NCBI GenBank assembly: GCA_002742845.1 | Contig: DLUH01000001.1 | Location: 124,001-188,000 of the forward strand | Length of the DNA: 64,000 bases | DNA from: Sulfurovum sp. UBA12169 | GTDB taxonomy: Bacteria > Campylobacterota > Campylobacteria > Campylobacterales > Sulfurovaceae | Direction of reading: 5' to 3' | In this document: in pieces, positions 21,824-31,495 of the stretch | Numbering within the stretch: the stretch's first letter is position 1 | How the letters are laid out: every line of letters begins with the position of its first letter | Notes under the pieces: model-generated | The model's input: only the letters and a program-made list of their open reading frames with translations | What the model was told of the DNA's origin: nothing | Database searches by the model: none | Program-made: the position numbers and the translations under genes

Positions 21824-23575
21824 TTATATGGCTGCTGTTTGTCTCATTCTTAGCCCTAACTCTTTGAGCTGTTCATTATCGACAGTGCTTGGTGCTTGGG
21901 TAAGAAGGCATTGCGCTCTTTGCGTTTTAGGGAATGCAATGACATCTCGGATGCTGTCCGTACCTGCCATGAGCATAATGAGTCTATCAAGTCCCAGTGC
22001 AAACCCGCCGTGCGGAGGCGCACCATACTTAAGCGCATCAAGTAAAAAACCAAATTTTTCTTGCGCTTCTTCTTCGCCGATACCTAGAAGTTTGAAGATC
22101 TCTGACTGCATTGCTTCTTTGTGGATACGAATAGATCCTCCGCCAAGCTCTGTTCCATTGAGAACAATGTCATACGCAATGGATTCTATCTCTTCGATAT
22201 CTTCATAATCTAGTGATTTTGGTTGGGTGAACGGATGATGAAGCGCTTTGACTCTGCCGTCTTCAACTTCAAACATGGGGAAGTCAACGACCCACAAGAA
22301 TTCAAATGTACCTTTGGGGATGATTTCCATCGTTTCTGCAAGATAGATGCGGAAACGGCCCATATAATCAAGCACTAGTTTTTTCTCGCCTGCGCCGAAG
22401 AATACAGCATCTCCCACCTCAAGTTCGCATCGGTCTATAATGGCCTGAAGATCCGTATCGGTGAAAAATTTGGCAAGAGGCCCTTTAAGTCCGTCTTCTT
22501 TCATCTGGAAATAGCCAAGACCCTGTGCGCCAAATTTGCGTACATAGTCCTCAAAGCCTTTCATTTGGCGTTTTGAAAAGATAGTATCCCCGTTTGGCAC
22601 CTTGAGCGCTTTGATGCGGTTTTTCTTAGGTGCTTTGGCAATAGCTGAAAAGATTTCATTGTCGCATCTTTCAAAGATATCAATCACATCAACCATGGCC
22701 ATATCATAACGCATATCCGGTTTGTCTGAACCGTATTTTTCCATTGCATCATGGTGAGTCATACGTTTGAAGGTGCGGGGAATTTCAAATCCGCATTTTG
22801 TAAAAACATTGTAGATCAGTTTTTCGGCGATTTGAATCACATCTTCTTGATTGCAGAAGCTCATTTCAACATCTATTTGCGTAAATTCCGGTTGTCTGTC
22901 TGCACGAAGATCTTCATCGCGAAAACATTTGGCTATCTGAAAATATCTGTCAAAACCGCTCACCATTAAAAGCTGTTTAAAAAGCTGCGGAGATTGCGGA
23001 AGAGCATAAAATTCACCATGATGTACGCGGCTTGGTACGAGATAATCCCTTGCTCCTTCCGGAGTTGATTTGGTGAGAATAGGGGTTTCTACTTCTAGAA
23101 AACCTAGTTCGTCAAGCGCATTTCTTGCTGCAATCGTTGCTTTGGATCTCAGTTTGAAAATAGTATAAGACCGTTGGCTTCGCAGTTCAAGATATCGGTG
23201 CTTAAGGCGAATCTCTTCATTTACTTTTTCATCCCCGATTTCAAAAGGCATCGGTTTTGAGCGGTTTTCAATGACTAGCTTGTCGACGACCATTTCTATT
23301 TTGCCCGTTTTAAGATTTGGATTTTCCAATCCTTCTCCCCTGGGTCTTATCGTGCCTGTAGCGATAAGCACAAACTGGTCTCTGACATCTTCAGCAATTT
23401 TGTGGGCCGCAGCATTGTCTGCAGGGTCACAGACAAGCTGCAGTACTTCGTCTTTGTCGCGAAGGTCGATAAATATAACCCCGCCATGGTCTCTGCGGCT
23501 GGAAACCCAACCGGCCACGGTAACTACTTCACCATTATGTTGTTCATTGATCTGGGCACAATAATGTGTTCTCAC
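21824..23575 (-). CDS. aspS: Aspartyl-tRNA synthetase
   Basis: 583 residues, class II synthetase, starting with GTG (AGAGGA six bases upstream). OB-fold anticodon-binding domain about 1-105 ([23 protein letters not shown]), catalytic core with motif 2 [21 protein letters not shown] (about 215-235), bacterial GAD insertion domain (about 290-410) and motif 3 [15 protein letters not shown] (about 525-539). The bacterial long form; Campylobacterota usually carry a non-discriminating enzyme that also makes Asp-tRNA(Asn) for the GatCAB route, which I infer from the group and not from this sequence. Complete. Confidence 0.96.
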   Translation of the reverse strand: MRTHYCAQINEQHNGEVVTVAGWVSSRRDHGGVIFIDLRDKDEVLQLVCDPADNAAAHKIAEDVRDQFVLIATGTIRPRGEGLENPNLKTGKIEMVVDKLVIENRSKPMPFEIGDEKVNEEIRLKHRYLELRSQRSYTIFKLRSKATIAARNALDELGFLEVETPILTKSTPEGARDYLVPSRVHHGEFYALPQSPQLFKQLLMVSGFDRYFQIAKCFRDEDLRADRQPEFTQIDVEMSFCNQEDVIQIAEKLIYNVFTKCGFEIPRTFKRMTHHDAMEKYGSDKPDMRYDMAMVDVIDIFERCDNEIFSAIAKAPKKNRIKALKVPNGDTIFSKRQMKGFEDYVRKFGAQGLGYFQMKEDGLKGPLAKFFTDTDLQAIIDRCELEVGDAVFFGAGEKKLVLDYMGRFRIYLAETMEIIPKGTFEFLWVVDFPMFEVEDGRVKALHHPFTQPKSLDYEDIEEIESIAYDIVLNGTELGGGSIRIHKEAMQSEIFKLLGIGEEEAQEKFGFLLDALKYGAPPHGGFALGLDRLIMLMAGTDSIRDVIAFPKTQRAQCLLTQAPSTVDNEQLKELGLRMRQTAAI

Positions 23576-23732
23576 GGAAAATCCTCTAACTTAAGTTTGT
23601 TGCGATTATATCGAATAGTTGTTTAGATACAAATTCGGATTCCTCTTGGATGCGAATATACAATAAAAGAACAGAAAAACAAATTTTAAAGTACATTTAT
23701 GTTACCCTGCTAACAACAATTAAATAAAGTGC

Positions 23733-24611
23733 ATGGAGCAGGATATCTTGAAACCATTAGAGCAGATACAGACTGCAGGGTTTGTGCTTAAGCCAAATAC
23801 ACCGCAGATTAAACCCCTCTACGAGCAGATCAAAAAACAATTTGAAGCAAGAGGAATTGAAGTGTTGATTGCAGAGCGGTCAGCAAAGATGATAGGTATA
23901 AAAGGCCTCCCTTTTGAAACGATTTGTGAGAAAGCAGATTTTTTAGTCTCTTTGGGCGGAGATGGAACATTGCTATCTTTAGTTCGCCGAAGTTATGGGC
24001 ACCACAAGCCGGTTATGGGGATCAATGCAGGCCATTTGGGTTTTTTGGCCGATATCACAATCGATGAAGTAGATGATTTTTTAATTAAAATGCAGCAAGG
24101 CAACTATCGTATTGATGAGCGCATGATGATAGAAGGCTACATTAAAACATCCAAAGGAACGAAAAGTTTTTATGCTTTCAACGATGTCGTCATTACGCGC
24201 CCTACGATTTCAAAGATGGTAAAAATAGATGCTTCCATTGATGGAGATTGGTTTAACACGTACCGCGGAGACGGACTTATTATCTCCACGCCCACCGGTT
24301 CCACCGCATACAATCTTGCAGCGGGCGGACCGGTGATGTATCCCTTAACCAAAGCATTTATCATGACTCCTATTTGTGCGCATTCTTTGCGGCAAAGACC
24401 GCTGGTCGTGCCGGCAGATTTTACGATAGAGCTTGCTTCGACCGAAGACAGGGTAGTTGCTATGATAGATGGGCAGGATGCTTATGAAATGCAGCCGGGC
24501 GATGTATTGGTTGTCGAAGGCGCAAAGATAGGAGCCAAACTTTTGCACAGAAAAGAGAGGAGTTATTTTGGCGTGCTTCGTGAAAAACTTTTATGGGGGG
24601 ATAAAAGTTGA
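23733..24611 (+). CDS. nadK: NAD kinase
   Basis: 292 residues from the ATG at 23733. A TTG at 23748 has a better-spaced GGAG/AGGA site and may be the true start, giving 287 residues (MKPLEQIQTAGFVLKP). Phosphorylates NAD to NADP with ATP in the cytosol. The LVSLGGDGTLLSLVRR motif (about 69-84), GINAGHLGFLADI and the GDGLIISTPTGSTAYNLAAGGP block are diagnostic and intact. The stop codon overlaps the TTG start of recN by four bases, so nadK and recN are one transcription and translation unit, an arrangement common in bacteria. Confidence 0.94.
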   Translation: MEQDILKPLEQIQTAGFVLKPNTPQIKPLYEQIKKQFEARGIEVLIAERSAKMIGIKGLPFETICEKADFLVSLGGDGTLLSLVRRSYGHHKPVMGINAGHLGFLADITIDEVDDFLIKMQQGNYRIDERMMIEGYIKTSKGTKSFYAFNDVVITRPTISKMVKIDASIDGDWFNTYRGDGLIISTPTGSTAYNLAAGGPVMYPLTKAFIMTPICAHSLRQRPLVVPADFTIELASTEDRVVAMIDGQDAYEMQPGDVLVVEGAKIGAKLLHRKERSYFGVLREKLLWGDKS

Positions 24612-26140
24612 TCAAGAGATTGTACCTGCGTGAACTTGTCGGTTTTGATGAAGTAGAACTAGAGTTCGATCAAGGCTTGGTGGTTTTGACCGGACCCAGC
24701 GGAGCAGGAAAATCCGTTTTGATATCTTCAATACTTTCAAGTTTTGGATACAGCGCTTTAGGGACTGCATCGTTGTGCGAAGTGACACTTCAAAAACCGA
24801 CGGAACTTCAAAGTGAACTGTATGCGCTTGAAGAGGAAGTAACGCTCAAAACACTTAAAAAGGATAAAGTGCGGTCTTATCTTGATGGTCAAAATATCTC
24901 CAAAAAAACATTGGCCGAACTTTTTGCGCCTTATGTGCAGTATCTAAGCGTACGGGACAAGGGCGGTTTTGAATCCGCCGCACTTTTGGGATTGATAGAC
25001 AGCAGTTTGGACGATAAAAATCCTGTTTTTAAAAAATTACTCAAAGAGTACAAAAAACGTTATGTTTTTTATAAAATTCAAGCAGAGCAGCTTAAAAAAA
25101 TCAAAGAGAATGAAACAAAACTTGCTGAACGTATCGAATTTGCTGCGTATGAAATAGAAAAAATAGAACGGATCAATCCCCGCATAGACGAGGAAGAAGA
25201 ACTGATGCAAATCAAACAGCAGCTTTCCAAAATTGACAAGATCAAAGATGCTTTGCAAAATGCAAATGAGCTTTTTGCTTATGAGGCAAGCGTGGAAGAA
25301 GCATATCGTTTGCTCAATAAAGATATTTCTTTTTTTTCCGAAGCAATGAATCAGCTAAGGAGTGATTTTGAAGAAGCCCAGGCTTTAACCGATGAGCTTG
25401 AAGAGATTGATATAGAGAAGGTTTTAGATAGACTGGGAGATCTGAACGGGCTTAAAAATCGTTATGGTTCCATTCAGGAAGCCCTAAATTACAAGAATCA
25501 AAAAAAAGAAGAACTTGCAGGATATAAAAATAGCGAACAAAACAAAAGTGCGCTGGAGTCTTTTTTGGCGAGAGAGTTTTCTGAGTTGCATATGATTGCA
25601 CAGCAAATTTCGGTGTTGCGCCAAAAAGAGGCCAAAAGTCTTCAAAATGCTTTAGATGTATATTTGCAGGCATTAAAACTGCCTTGCGTTGAATTTATTT
25701 TTGACAATACTTTGCTGTGTGAAAACGGTGTTGATCATGCAGACATAATGCTTGGCGGTTCAAAAACAGCTACATTGAGCGGGGGGGAGTTCAATCGTAT
25801 GCGTTTGGCATTGATGGCGGTTTGTATTGATGAAACCAGACAAGCACAGGGGGTGTTGATTCTTGATGAAATAGATGCAAATGTCAGCGGAGACGAATCG
25901 ATTGCTATTGCTCAGATGATCGCAAAACTTTCTAAAGCTTATCAGGTATTTGCTATCTCTCATCAGCCGCATCTTTCTGCACAGGCGAGGCAGCATATTT
26001 TGGTGACAAAAGAGGGTGCAAAAAGCCGGATAAAAGAACTTGATGAGGAGGAAAGAGTGCAAGAGATTGCCCGTATTATAGGAGGCGAAAATCCCACTCC
26101 CCAAGCTCTTGCTTTTGCAAAAAAATTGAGAAATGTCTAG
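24608..26140 (+). CDS. recN: DNA repair protein RecN
   Basis: 510 residues, TTG start after GGGGGGATAAAAG. SMC-like ATPase needed for double-strand break repair. Walker A GPSGAGKSV (about 30-38), a long coiled-coil central section (about 150-360), ABC signature TATLSGGEFNRMRLALM (about 386-402) and Walker B GVLILDEIDANVSG (about 414-427). A little shorter than the 550-residue E. coli protein, because the coiled coil is reduced. The 3' end overlaps the convergent Hpt gene by four bases. Confidence 0.93.
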   Translation: MIKRLYLRELVGFDEVELEFDQGLVVLTGPSGAGKSVLISSILSSFGYSALGTASLCEVTLQKPTELQSELYALEEEVTLKTLKKDKVRSYLDGQNISKKTLAELFAPYVQYLSVRDKGGFESAALLGLIDSSLDDKNPVFKKLLKEYKKRYVFYKIQAEQLKKIKENETKLAERIEFAAYEIEKIERINPRIDEEEELMQIKQQLSKIDKIKDALQNANELFAYEASVEEAYRLLNKDISFFSEAMNQLRSDFEEAQALTDELEEIDIEKVLDRLGDLNGLKNRYGSIQEALNYKNQKKEELAGYKNSEQNKSALESFLAREFSELHMIAQQISVLRQKEAKSLQNALDVYLQALKLPCVEFIFDNTLLCENGVDHADIMLGGSKTATLSGGEFNRMRLALMAVCIDETRQAQGVLILDEIDANVSGDESIAIAQMIAKLSKAYQVFAISHQPHLSAQARQHILVTKEGAKSRIKELDEEERVQEIARIIGGENPTPQALAFAKKLRNV

Positions 26141-26667
26141 TCGTATTGTTCTTTCAGCATTTTTAAATAGTATTTCAAGTGTGCAAAATAGGTTTGCGCA
26201 GCAGAAAAATCTCGCCCGCCTTTAAGATAGGTATTGAAGTCCACCAAAAGGTCCGAAATACCTCCGTTTCCCAGATTTGTCGCAGAACCTTTGAGGCTGT
26301 GTGTCAGTCGTTCCATTCGGTTAAAATCCGGTATTTTCATGGCTTCATCAATCAGAGGTATTTGTGCGTCTATTTGGGATATTAATTCGTTGACAAATTC
26401 TTTGGCATCCTCTTGCGAGAGACCCATGGCAATAAGCCGCGCATGGTTAAAAGGCGGATAATTAAATTGAGGAAAAGACGTGACCGGTTTAATTCGGATT
26501 GAAGGAGAAGGGGCGTTTGTTGTAATTTTTGATTCGTTTTGTCGAGTATTTTGATAACGCTTCCTCTCCCGTTCTTTTTTATAGTTTTTTTCATTTTTGT
26601 ATTCATTGTAGATAATTAAAATTATTAATAAAATAAATATAAGCAAAGTGCCATAAAAAAACATCAC
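26137..26667 (-). CDS. Membrane-anchored Hpt (histidine phosphotransfer) protein
   Basis: 176 residues: an N-terminal transmembrane helix (about 3-20), a basic low-complexity linker (NEKNYKKERERKRYQNTRQ), then an Hpt domain (about 75-176) with the phospho-accepting His in RLTHSLKGSATNLGNGG (about 125). Such domains relay phosphoryl groups between response regulators in phosphorelays. No kinase or regulator gene is adjacent, so its partners are elsewhere. Membrane anchoring of a stand-alone Hpt is less common than soluble forms. The gene converges on recN, sharing four bases. Confidence 0.8.
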   Translation of the reverse strand: MMFFYGTLLIFILLIILIIYNEYKNEKNYKKERERKRYQNTRQNESKITTNAPSPSIRIKPVTSFPQFNYPPFNHARLIAMGLSQEDAKEFVNELISQIDAQIPLIDEAMKIPDFNRMERLTHSLKGSATNLGNGGISDLLVDFNTYLKGGRDFSAAQTYFAHLKYYLKMLKEQYD

Positions 26668-26778
26668 ATTCCCCTCTCTTTTCCAGAATAAACTATATCT
26701 TATTTCGTTTTACAATAAGGTTCATTTGCGTAAAATAAGCGTTAAATAGGTTATAATTTATCTAAAAATAGGTGACGC

Positions 26779-27549
26779 ATGATAATAGATACACATTGCC
26801 ATTTGGATGATTCACGGTACAAAGAAGATCTTGAAGAGGTGTTGGAGCGTGCAAAAGACAAAGGCGTTGAGAGATATATCATTCCGGGCGCGGACCCCCA
26901 AACATTAGAGCGGGCATTTGAGATCGCCCAAAAATATGAGAATGTTTATTTTGCTGTCGGGATTCATCCGTATGATGCGATGCACTATGATAAGAGCAAA
27001 CTCGAGCCTTTTGCTTCTCACCCCAAATGTGTAGCTATCGGTGAGTGCGGATTGGATTATTCCAGGCTGCCAGAGGATCAAAAAAAAAGGGAAGCCTATA
27101 AAAATTTGCAAAAAGAAGTTTTTACAGATCAAATACTTTGGGCCAAAGCATTGAAAAAACCTTTGATCGTGCATATAAGGGAAGCCGGCACAGATAGTCT
27201 GGCGCTGCTTGAGCAGTATGCCGGAGAACAAGGCGGTGTGTTGCACTGCTATAATGCCGATGAACAGCTTTTAAAACTTGCAAAAAGAAATTTTTATTTT
27301 GGGATCGGAGGGGTTCTTACTTTTCAAAATGCCCGCAAGCTTATCGAAGTCTATCCTAAGATACCAAAAGAAAGATTGCTGATAGAAACAGATGCGCCTT
27401 ATCTTACGCCCCATCCGCACAGAGGAGAGAGAAATGAGCCTGCCTATACAACATTTATAGCAGAGAAGATGTCTGCATTGAGTGATCTCCCAAGAGGGGA
27501 GATTGAGGCAATTACCACGCAAAACGCTTATCGTCTTTTTGGTATCTAA
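26779..27549 (+). CDS. tatD: TatD-family metal-dependent DNase
   Basis: 256 residues, TIM-barrel metallohydrolase. Metal ligands are visible: DTHCHLDD (3-10), GIHPYD (about 78), GECGLDYSR (about 90), HIREAG (about 133), HCYNAD (about 154) and ETDAPYLTPHPHRG (about 205). TatD enzymes act as 3'-5' exonucleases on DNA/RNA. AGGTG lies before the ATG and a TATAAT hexamer about 25 bases upstream. It is followed after three bases by the lytic transglycosylase; in Campylobacter these two genes also sit together, as I recall. Confidence 0.9.
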   Translation: MIIDTHCHLDDSRYKEDLEEVLERAKDKGVERYIIPGADPQTLERAFEIAQKYENVYFAVGIHPYDAMHYDKSKLEPFASHPKCVAIGECGLDYSRLPEDQKKREAYKNLQKEVFTDQILWAKALKKPLIVHIREAGTDSLALLEQYAGEQGGVLHCYNADEQLLKLAKRNFYFGIGGVLTFQNARKLIEVYPKIPKERLLIETDAPYLTPHPHRGERNEPAYTTFIAEKMSALSDLPRGEIEAITTQNAYRLFGI

Positions 27550-27552
27550 AAT

Positions 27553-28644
27553 ATGTCGATAAAAAAAGGTATCAGTAAAATTATTTTGATTGCAGGGGTG
27601 TTTCCTCTGTTTTCTTTTGCTTTTTCTGTTGCTCAAAAGTATCCCAGCTATACCTATGTTTTTTCAGAATTTGGAGTCGATCAGTCTTATGTTTATGATG
27701 AGGATTTTGAACGTTTTGTTTTAATGCATGAGAGCCAGATTATGTCGTTTTATCAGTGCTCTCTCAAAAAAGGCAAAAATTTCTTGCCGATGATGAGAGG
27801 GTATTTGCTTGAAGATGGCCTTTCGGATCTTTTTGTTTATCTTTCAATGGTCGAGTCAGGCTTTTCTCCTTCTGCCGCTTCGCATAAAAATGCCGTAGGA
27901 TTGTGGCAATTTATTCCGGCAACGGCAAAACATTACAACCTTGAAGTATGTCAAAGATTTGATGAAAGATGTGATCCGATCAGCTCAACGAATGCGGCCA
28001 TAGCATATTTGCAAAAACTTCATGATCGGTTTGGCAAATGGTATTTGGCCGCTTTGGCATATAACTGCGGAGAAGGAAGGCTGGCAAAAGCTATCGAAAA
28101 GGCCGGCAGCGATGCCTTGCCGATTTTGCTTGATGAGAAAGAAAAATATCTTCCGCCGGAAACACGCGAGTATATCAAGAAAATTCTGCTTGCCGCTATG
28201 ATAGGAGAAGGACTGGCTTTGGAATTTTCATCAACCAATGGAGGGGTGCTTGAAGTTGAAGTGGAAGGGGGTGCAAAGCTAAGCGAACTGGCAAAACTTC
28301 TTGAGATGAAACCCAAAGAGCTGCTTGGCTTAAATCCGCAGTTTAAAAATGAAACAATTCCTTCAGATAGGTTTAGCTATAAGGTGATGATCCCGGAAGA
28401 GAAGATGATTCTTTTTTATCTGCGCTATGAATTACCGGAAAAGAAAAATCCCATCAAGCCTTTTATGGTTTCCCACTATGTTGCACTTGGCGAAACACTG
28501 GAGGATATAGCTGCAAACTATGAAACGACCGCCGAAGAGATCAAGATTGTCAATCATCTCAGCGAAGAGTATTTATCGGTAGATCAGTTTTTGGTGATCC
28601 CTGTGAATCATAAGGTATTTGTCTCCTGTTCTCAAAAAAAGTAA
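27553..28644 (+). CDS. mltD: Membrane-bound lytic transglycosylase D-like, LysM
   Basis: 363 residues with an N-terminal signal or anchor (about 6-25). The transglycosylase domain (about 85-200) has the catalytic Glu in SMVESGFSPSAASHKNAVGLWQFIPATAKHYNLEV and the ALAYNCGEGRLAKAI motif. Two LysM-type repeats follow: one about 245-280 (LSELAKLLEMKPKELLGLNP), one about 315-355 (VALGETLEDIAANYETTAEEIKIVNHL). It cleaves peptidoglycan glycan strands in the periplasm, forming 1,6-anhydro ends. Only three bases from tatD; its stop codon lies in one arm of a perfect hairpin. Confidence 0.9.
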   Translation: MSIKKGISKIILIAGVFPLFSFAFSVAQKYPSYTYVFSEFGVDQSYVYDEDFERFVLMHESQIMSFYQCSLKKGKNFLPMMRGYLLEDGLSDLFVYLSMVESGFSPSAASHKNAVGLWQFIPATAKHYNLEVCQRFDERCDPISSTNAAIAYLQKLHDRFGKWYLAALAYNCGEGRLAKAIEKAGSDALPILLDEKEKYLPPETREYIKKILLAAMIGEGLALEFSSTNGGVLEVEVEGGAKLSELAKLLEMKPKELLGLNPQFKNETIPSDRFSYKVMIPEEKMILFYLRYELPEKKNPIKPFMVSHYVALGETLEDIAANYETTAEEIKIVNHLSEEYLSVDQFLVIPVNHKVFVSCSQKK

Positions 28645-28664
28645 AATGCTTTACTTTTTTTGAG
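28631..28664. terminator. Bidirectional terminator with 15-bp arms
   Basis: CTCAAAAAAAGTAAA (28631-28645), loop ATGC, TTTACTTTTTTTGAG (28650-28664): perfect complementarity over 15 bp, with a T-rich arm in each direction. Stop codons of the two convergent genes lie within the arms, so the terminator doubles as coding sequence. Confidence 0.65.
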
Positions 28665-30273
28665 TGATTTTTTTATGCTCCAGACGATCATATAATGCCA
28701 ATATATTGTGATAATCCTGATGAAAGGCTGTATCTATAAGAAATGCTTCTCCTTTAAGTATGCGTTGGGCTTTTTCGACTTTTTGAGGAGTAAAAACAGC
28801 AAACAAAGCCTCTTTGTACTCTTTAAAAAGACAACCTTCTTTTTCCATCCGAATCAATTCTGCAACGATATGCCCCATACGGTCGGATCCAAATTCAAGC
28901 AGTATCAGCGCATTTTCAGTATAGCCTAAGAGCAGATACATTTGTGCTTTAAGTTGGGCTAATGTAAAACCATTTTCAAAAATAACACCGATATAATTTC
29001 CCACATCCAGTGATTCATCCAGCGGTTCTATGGTATCAAGTATCTCTTCTGGATCATGCTCTGTAAAATGCAATACCATGTCACGGATTTGTTTGCCGGC
29101 ATTTTTGTTATTGTAGACCAGATCTTCTATCGGATAGACCTCCGATACTCCCGGAATAATGATTTGGCACGAATAAAACCCGAGATAATCATACTCTCTA
29201 AGATACATCTCTTTGTCCATGGAATGTAAAATTCCGACGAGGTAGTCAAGTTCATCTTGAGTTGTGGCGCCATCATACGCCCACGGAGTATAGGCAAAAC
29301 TTTTGCGGGCACTCAAAAAACCAAACCCCAGTTTACCGTTAGAGTCTATAAAGTGTGATTCAAGATTGAAATTGTCTGCAACAAGACTCATATCAAATGT
29401 AGGCGTTTCAAACGTATTGAGATTTTCCAGTCCGCGGCCCTGCATGAGCTCAGTCAGTGTTCTCTCAAGCGATACTTCCAAAAGAGGATGTGCACCAAAA
29501 GAGACAAATAGGGTTCCGTTGCGAGGATTGATAAGAGAAATGGCGGTGACGGGATATTTTCCTTCCAGCGATGCATCAAGCACTTCTACAATATAGCCCG
29601 ATTGCCTTAATGCCGCCACATCATGATAAACTTTTTCAAATGAGCTTAGAATGTCTTCCGGGTAAGCGGGGAGCGCGTAACCTTTTTTGATAATCTCCAA
29701 TTTGACGTAACGTTCGTAGATTTCACTGAGTGCCTGTACTTGGGCTTCTTGTGGTGTATTTCCCGTTGCCAAACCATTGCTTGTATAGAGATTGTTGAGA
29801 ATATTAAGAGGAAAATAGACCCGCTCTTTGGTTGTATGATTAGTAAAAGGCAATGAGACAATCTTGTCTTCATAGTCGCTGTTGTAGTCTACAAGATCTT
29901 CATCATGGAGTTCTTGATGGGGGTCATAGATCTGTCGCAACGTATTATTGAGGCAATCTTTTCCAAAATCAAATGCAACCTGATCGGGATAATAGTTTCG
30001 GCCGGGCAGATAAAAGTCGGTAAAAAAATTATTGGTCTGCAGGCGTTCGATATATTCACCTAAAGCGCTTGCCATTGACGCTTCAGAACATATTCCTTTT
30101 CCGTTGGAATAGATATGCTTTGGCGCTTCCGCAGAAGAAAGATTGACCCAATAGCAATATTCCAAAGGATGCTTTTCTTCAGAAAAAGTGATTTTGCACC
30201 CTGCATCTGCCAAAACAGCTTTCATTTTTGCAATTGATTGCTCCAGAGGCGCATTTTTTGATAAAAGGTTCAT
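28651..30273 (-). CDS. ycaO: YcaO-domain protein (S12 methylthiolation accessory type)
   Basis: 540 residues from the ATG at 30273; a longer frame to 30384 crosses the promoter. The YcaO domain spans about 60-400: KGICSEASMASALGEYIERLQ (ATP/Mg-binding helix with Glu residues), TSNGLATGNTPQEAQVQALSEIYERYVK, and a C-terminal helical region (TPR-like, about 430-540). E. coli YcaO is similar in length and domain order and is reported to assist RimO in S12 methylthiolation; other YcaO enzymes form azolines or thioamides. No RiPP precursor or azole dehydrogenase is adjacent, so the housekeeping role is favoured. Confidence 0.85.
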   Translation of the reverse strand: MNLLSKNAPLEQSIAKMKAVLADAGCKITFSEEKHPLEYCYWVNLSSAEAPKHIYSNGKGICSEASMASALGEYIERLQTNNFFTDFYLPGRNYYPDQVAFDFGKDCLNNTLRQIYDPHQELHDEDLVDYNSDYEDKIVSLPFTNHTTKERVYFPLNILNNLYTSNGLATGNTPQEAQVQALSEIYERYVKLEIIKKGYALPAYPEDILSSFEKVYHDVAALRQSGYIVEVLDASLEGKYPVTAISLINPRNGTLFVSFGAHPLLEVSLERTLTELMQGRGLENLNTFETPTFDMSLVADNFNLESHFIDSNGKLGFGFLSARKSFAYTPWAYDGATTQDELDYLVGILHSMDKEMYLREYDYLGFYSCQIIIPGVSEVYPIEDLVYNNKNAGKQIRDMVLHFTEHDPEEILDTIEPLDESLDVGNYIGVIFENGFTLAQLKAQMYLLLGYTENALILLEFGSDRMGHIVAELIRMEKEGCLFKEYKEALFAVFTPQKVEKAQRILKGEAFLIDTAFHQDYHNILALYDRLEHKKITQKK

Positions 30274-30303
30274 GGGTATATTTCTTCTTTTAAATTTAAT
30301 TGC

Positions 30304-30321
30304 AGAGTATAGCCGAAAATA
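30304..30321 (-). promoter_or_regulatory. Promoter element for ycaO
   Basis: TATTTTCGGCTATACTCT on the minus strand gives an extended -10 (GGCTATACT), about 30 bases before the ATG. The identical 18 bases recur at 36037-36054, upstream of the 35336-35938 gene in the same orientation, so it is a promoter type of this genome. Two further GGCTAT copies lie just upstream. Confidence 0.45.
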
Positions 30322-30489
30322 GCCAAAACTTTTTGGATGATAGCCAAGGATGTAATATCTTCTCAAAGTATTGCATAAGCGCATAAAATTTATTTCTTAC
30401 GTGATATAATCAATAAAGCAAGAAAGTAGAAAGTGCACAAAATATGATCGGGTGATTTTGGTTTTAGAGAGAATAAAGAGGGAAGCAAG

Positions 30490-31494
30490 TTGAAAAAAAT
30501 TATAAAAATTGTGTTGTATGTTCTGGCGGGTGTGGCCGGTATATTTGCTTTTTACGCTGCATATAACGCGATCAACAAACCTAAAATTCCTGAAAATTTC
30601 GCTTACGGAAACGGAAGGATCGAAGCGGCACAAATCAATCTTGCACCAAAAGTTTCGGGCAGATTGCTTGAAATCTACGTAGAAGAGGGCGATATCGTCG
30701 AAAAGGGTCAAATGCTTGCAAGGCTTGATACGACGGAGCTTGAGGCCAGATGGGAAGTGGCAAGCGCTCAGATAAAACAGGCAGAACAAAACAAAAATCG
30801 CACAATGGCGATTGTAGAGCAAAAAAAAAGCGAATTGGCATTGGCGCAGGAGAATCACAAAAGAGGCGAATCTCTTTATCAAAGCAAAAGCATTTCATTG
30901 CTCCAGTATCAGCAATATGAAACCGCTTATAAAATTGCATTGGCAAATCTCAAATCGGCCGAAGCAGACGTAGAAGCGTCCCATGCGGCCATAGAAGCTG
31001 CCCGGGCTCAAGCGCAGGCCATTAGGGTCACTATCGATGACAGTACGCTTTATGCGCCAAAAAAAGGAAGAGTATTATACAAGTTGTTACAGCCCGGAGA
31101 AGTGGTCGCAGGCGGCCAAAGAGTGTTGGTGATCCTTGATTTGCTTGATACGTTTATGACCATTTTTTTGCCCACGGCCCAAGCAGGCGTTATAAACTAT
31201 GATTCGGAAGCAAGAATCGTGCTGGATGCGTTTCCCCGTATCGCGATTCCGGCAAAAGTAACATTTATATCGCCTCAAGCACAATTTACTCCCAAGCAGA
31301 TAGAAACACAAAATGAACGAGAAAAGCTGATGTTTAGAGTAAAGGTGGCGATCGATAGCGATTTGCTAAAAGAGCATATCGACAAGATCAAAACCGGATT
31401 GCCCGGGGTTGCGTATATCCGTATCGATCAGACGATTCCTTGGCCGGAACAACTCCGCAATGTGCCAAAAAGCTATAGAGAAGATTCTCGTTAA
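30490..31494 (+). CDS. yhiI: HlyD-family periplasmic adaptor (YhiI-like)
   Basis: 334 residues, TTG start with AGAGGGAAG upstream. One N-terminal membrane helix (about 8-26), then a membrane-fusion-protein plan: lipoyl half GRIEAAQINLAPKVSGRLLEIYVEEGDIVEKGQML (about 42-78), a long coiled coil (about 85-180), second lipoyl half STLYAPKKGRVLYKLLQPGEVV and a beta-barrel region. It bridges inner-membrane exporter and outer membrane. Arrangement followed by a two-ATPase fused ABC protein and a second permease matches E. coli yhiI-rbbA-yhhJ. One base separates its stop codon from the next start. Confidence 0.86.
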   Translation: MKKIIKIVLYVLAGVAGIFAFYAAYNAINKPKIPENFAYGNGRIEAAQINLAPKVSGRLLEIYVEEGDIVEKGQMLARLDTTELEARWEVASAQIKQAEQNKNRTMAIVEQKKSELALAQENHKRGESLYQSKSISLLQYQQYETAYKIALANLKSAEADVEASHAAIEAARAQAQAIRVTIDDSTLYAPKKGRVLYKLLQPGEVVAGGQRVLVILDLLDTFMTIFLPTAQAGVINYDSEARIVLDAFPRIAIPAKVTFISPQAQFTPKQIETQNEREKLMFRVKVAIDSDLLKEHIDKIKTGLPGVAYIRIDQTIPWPEQLRNVPKSYREDSR

Positions 31495-31495
31495 A

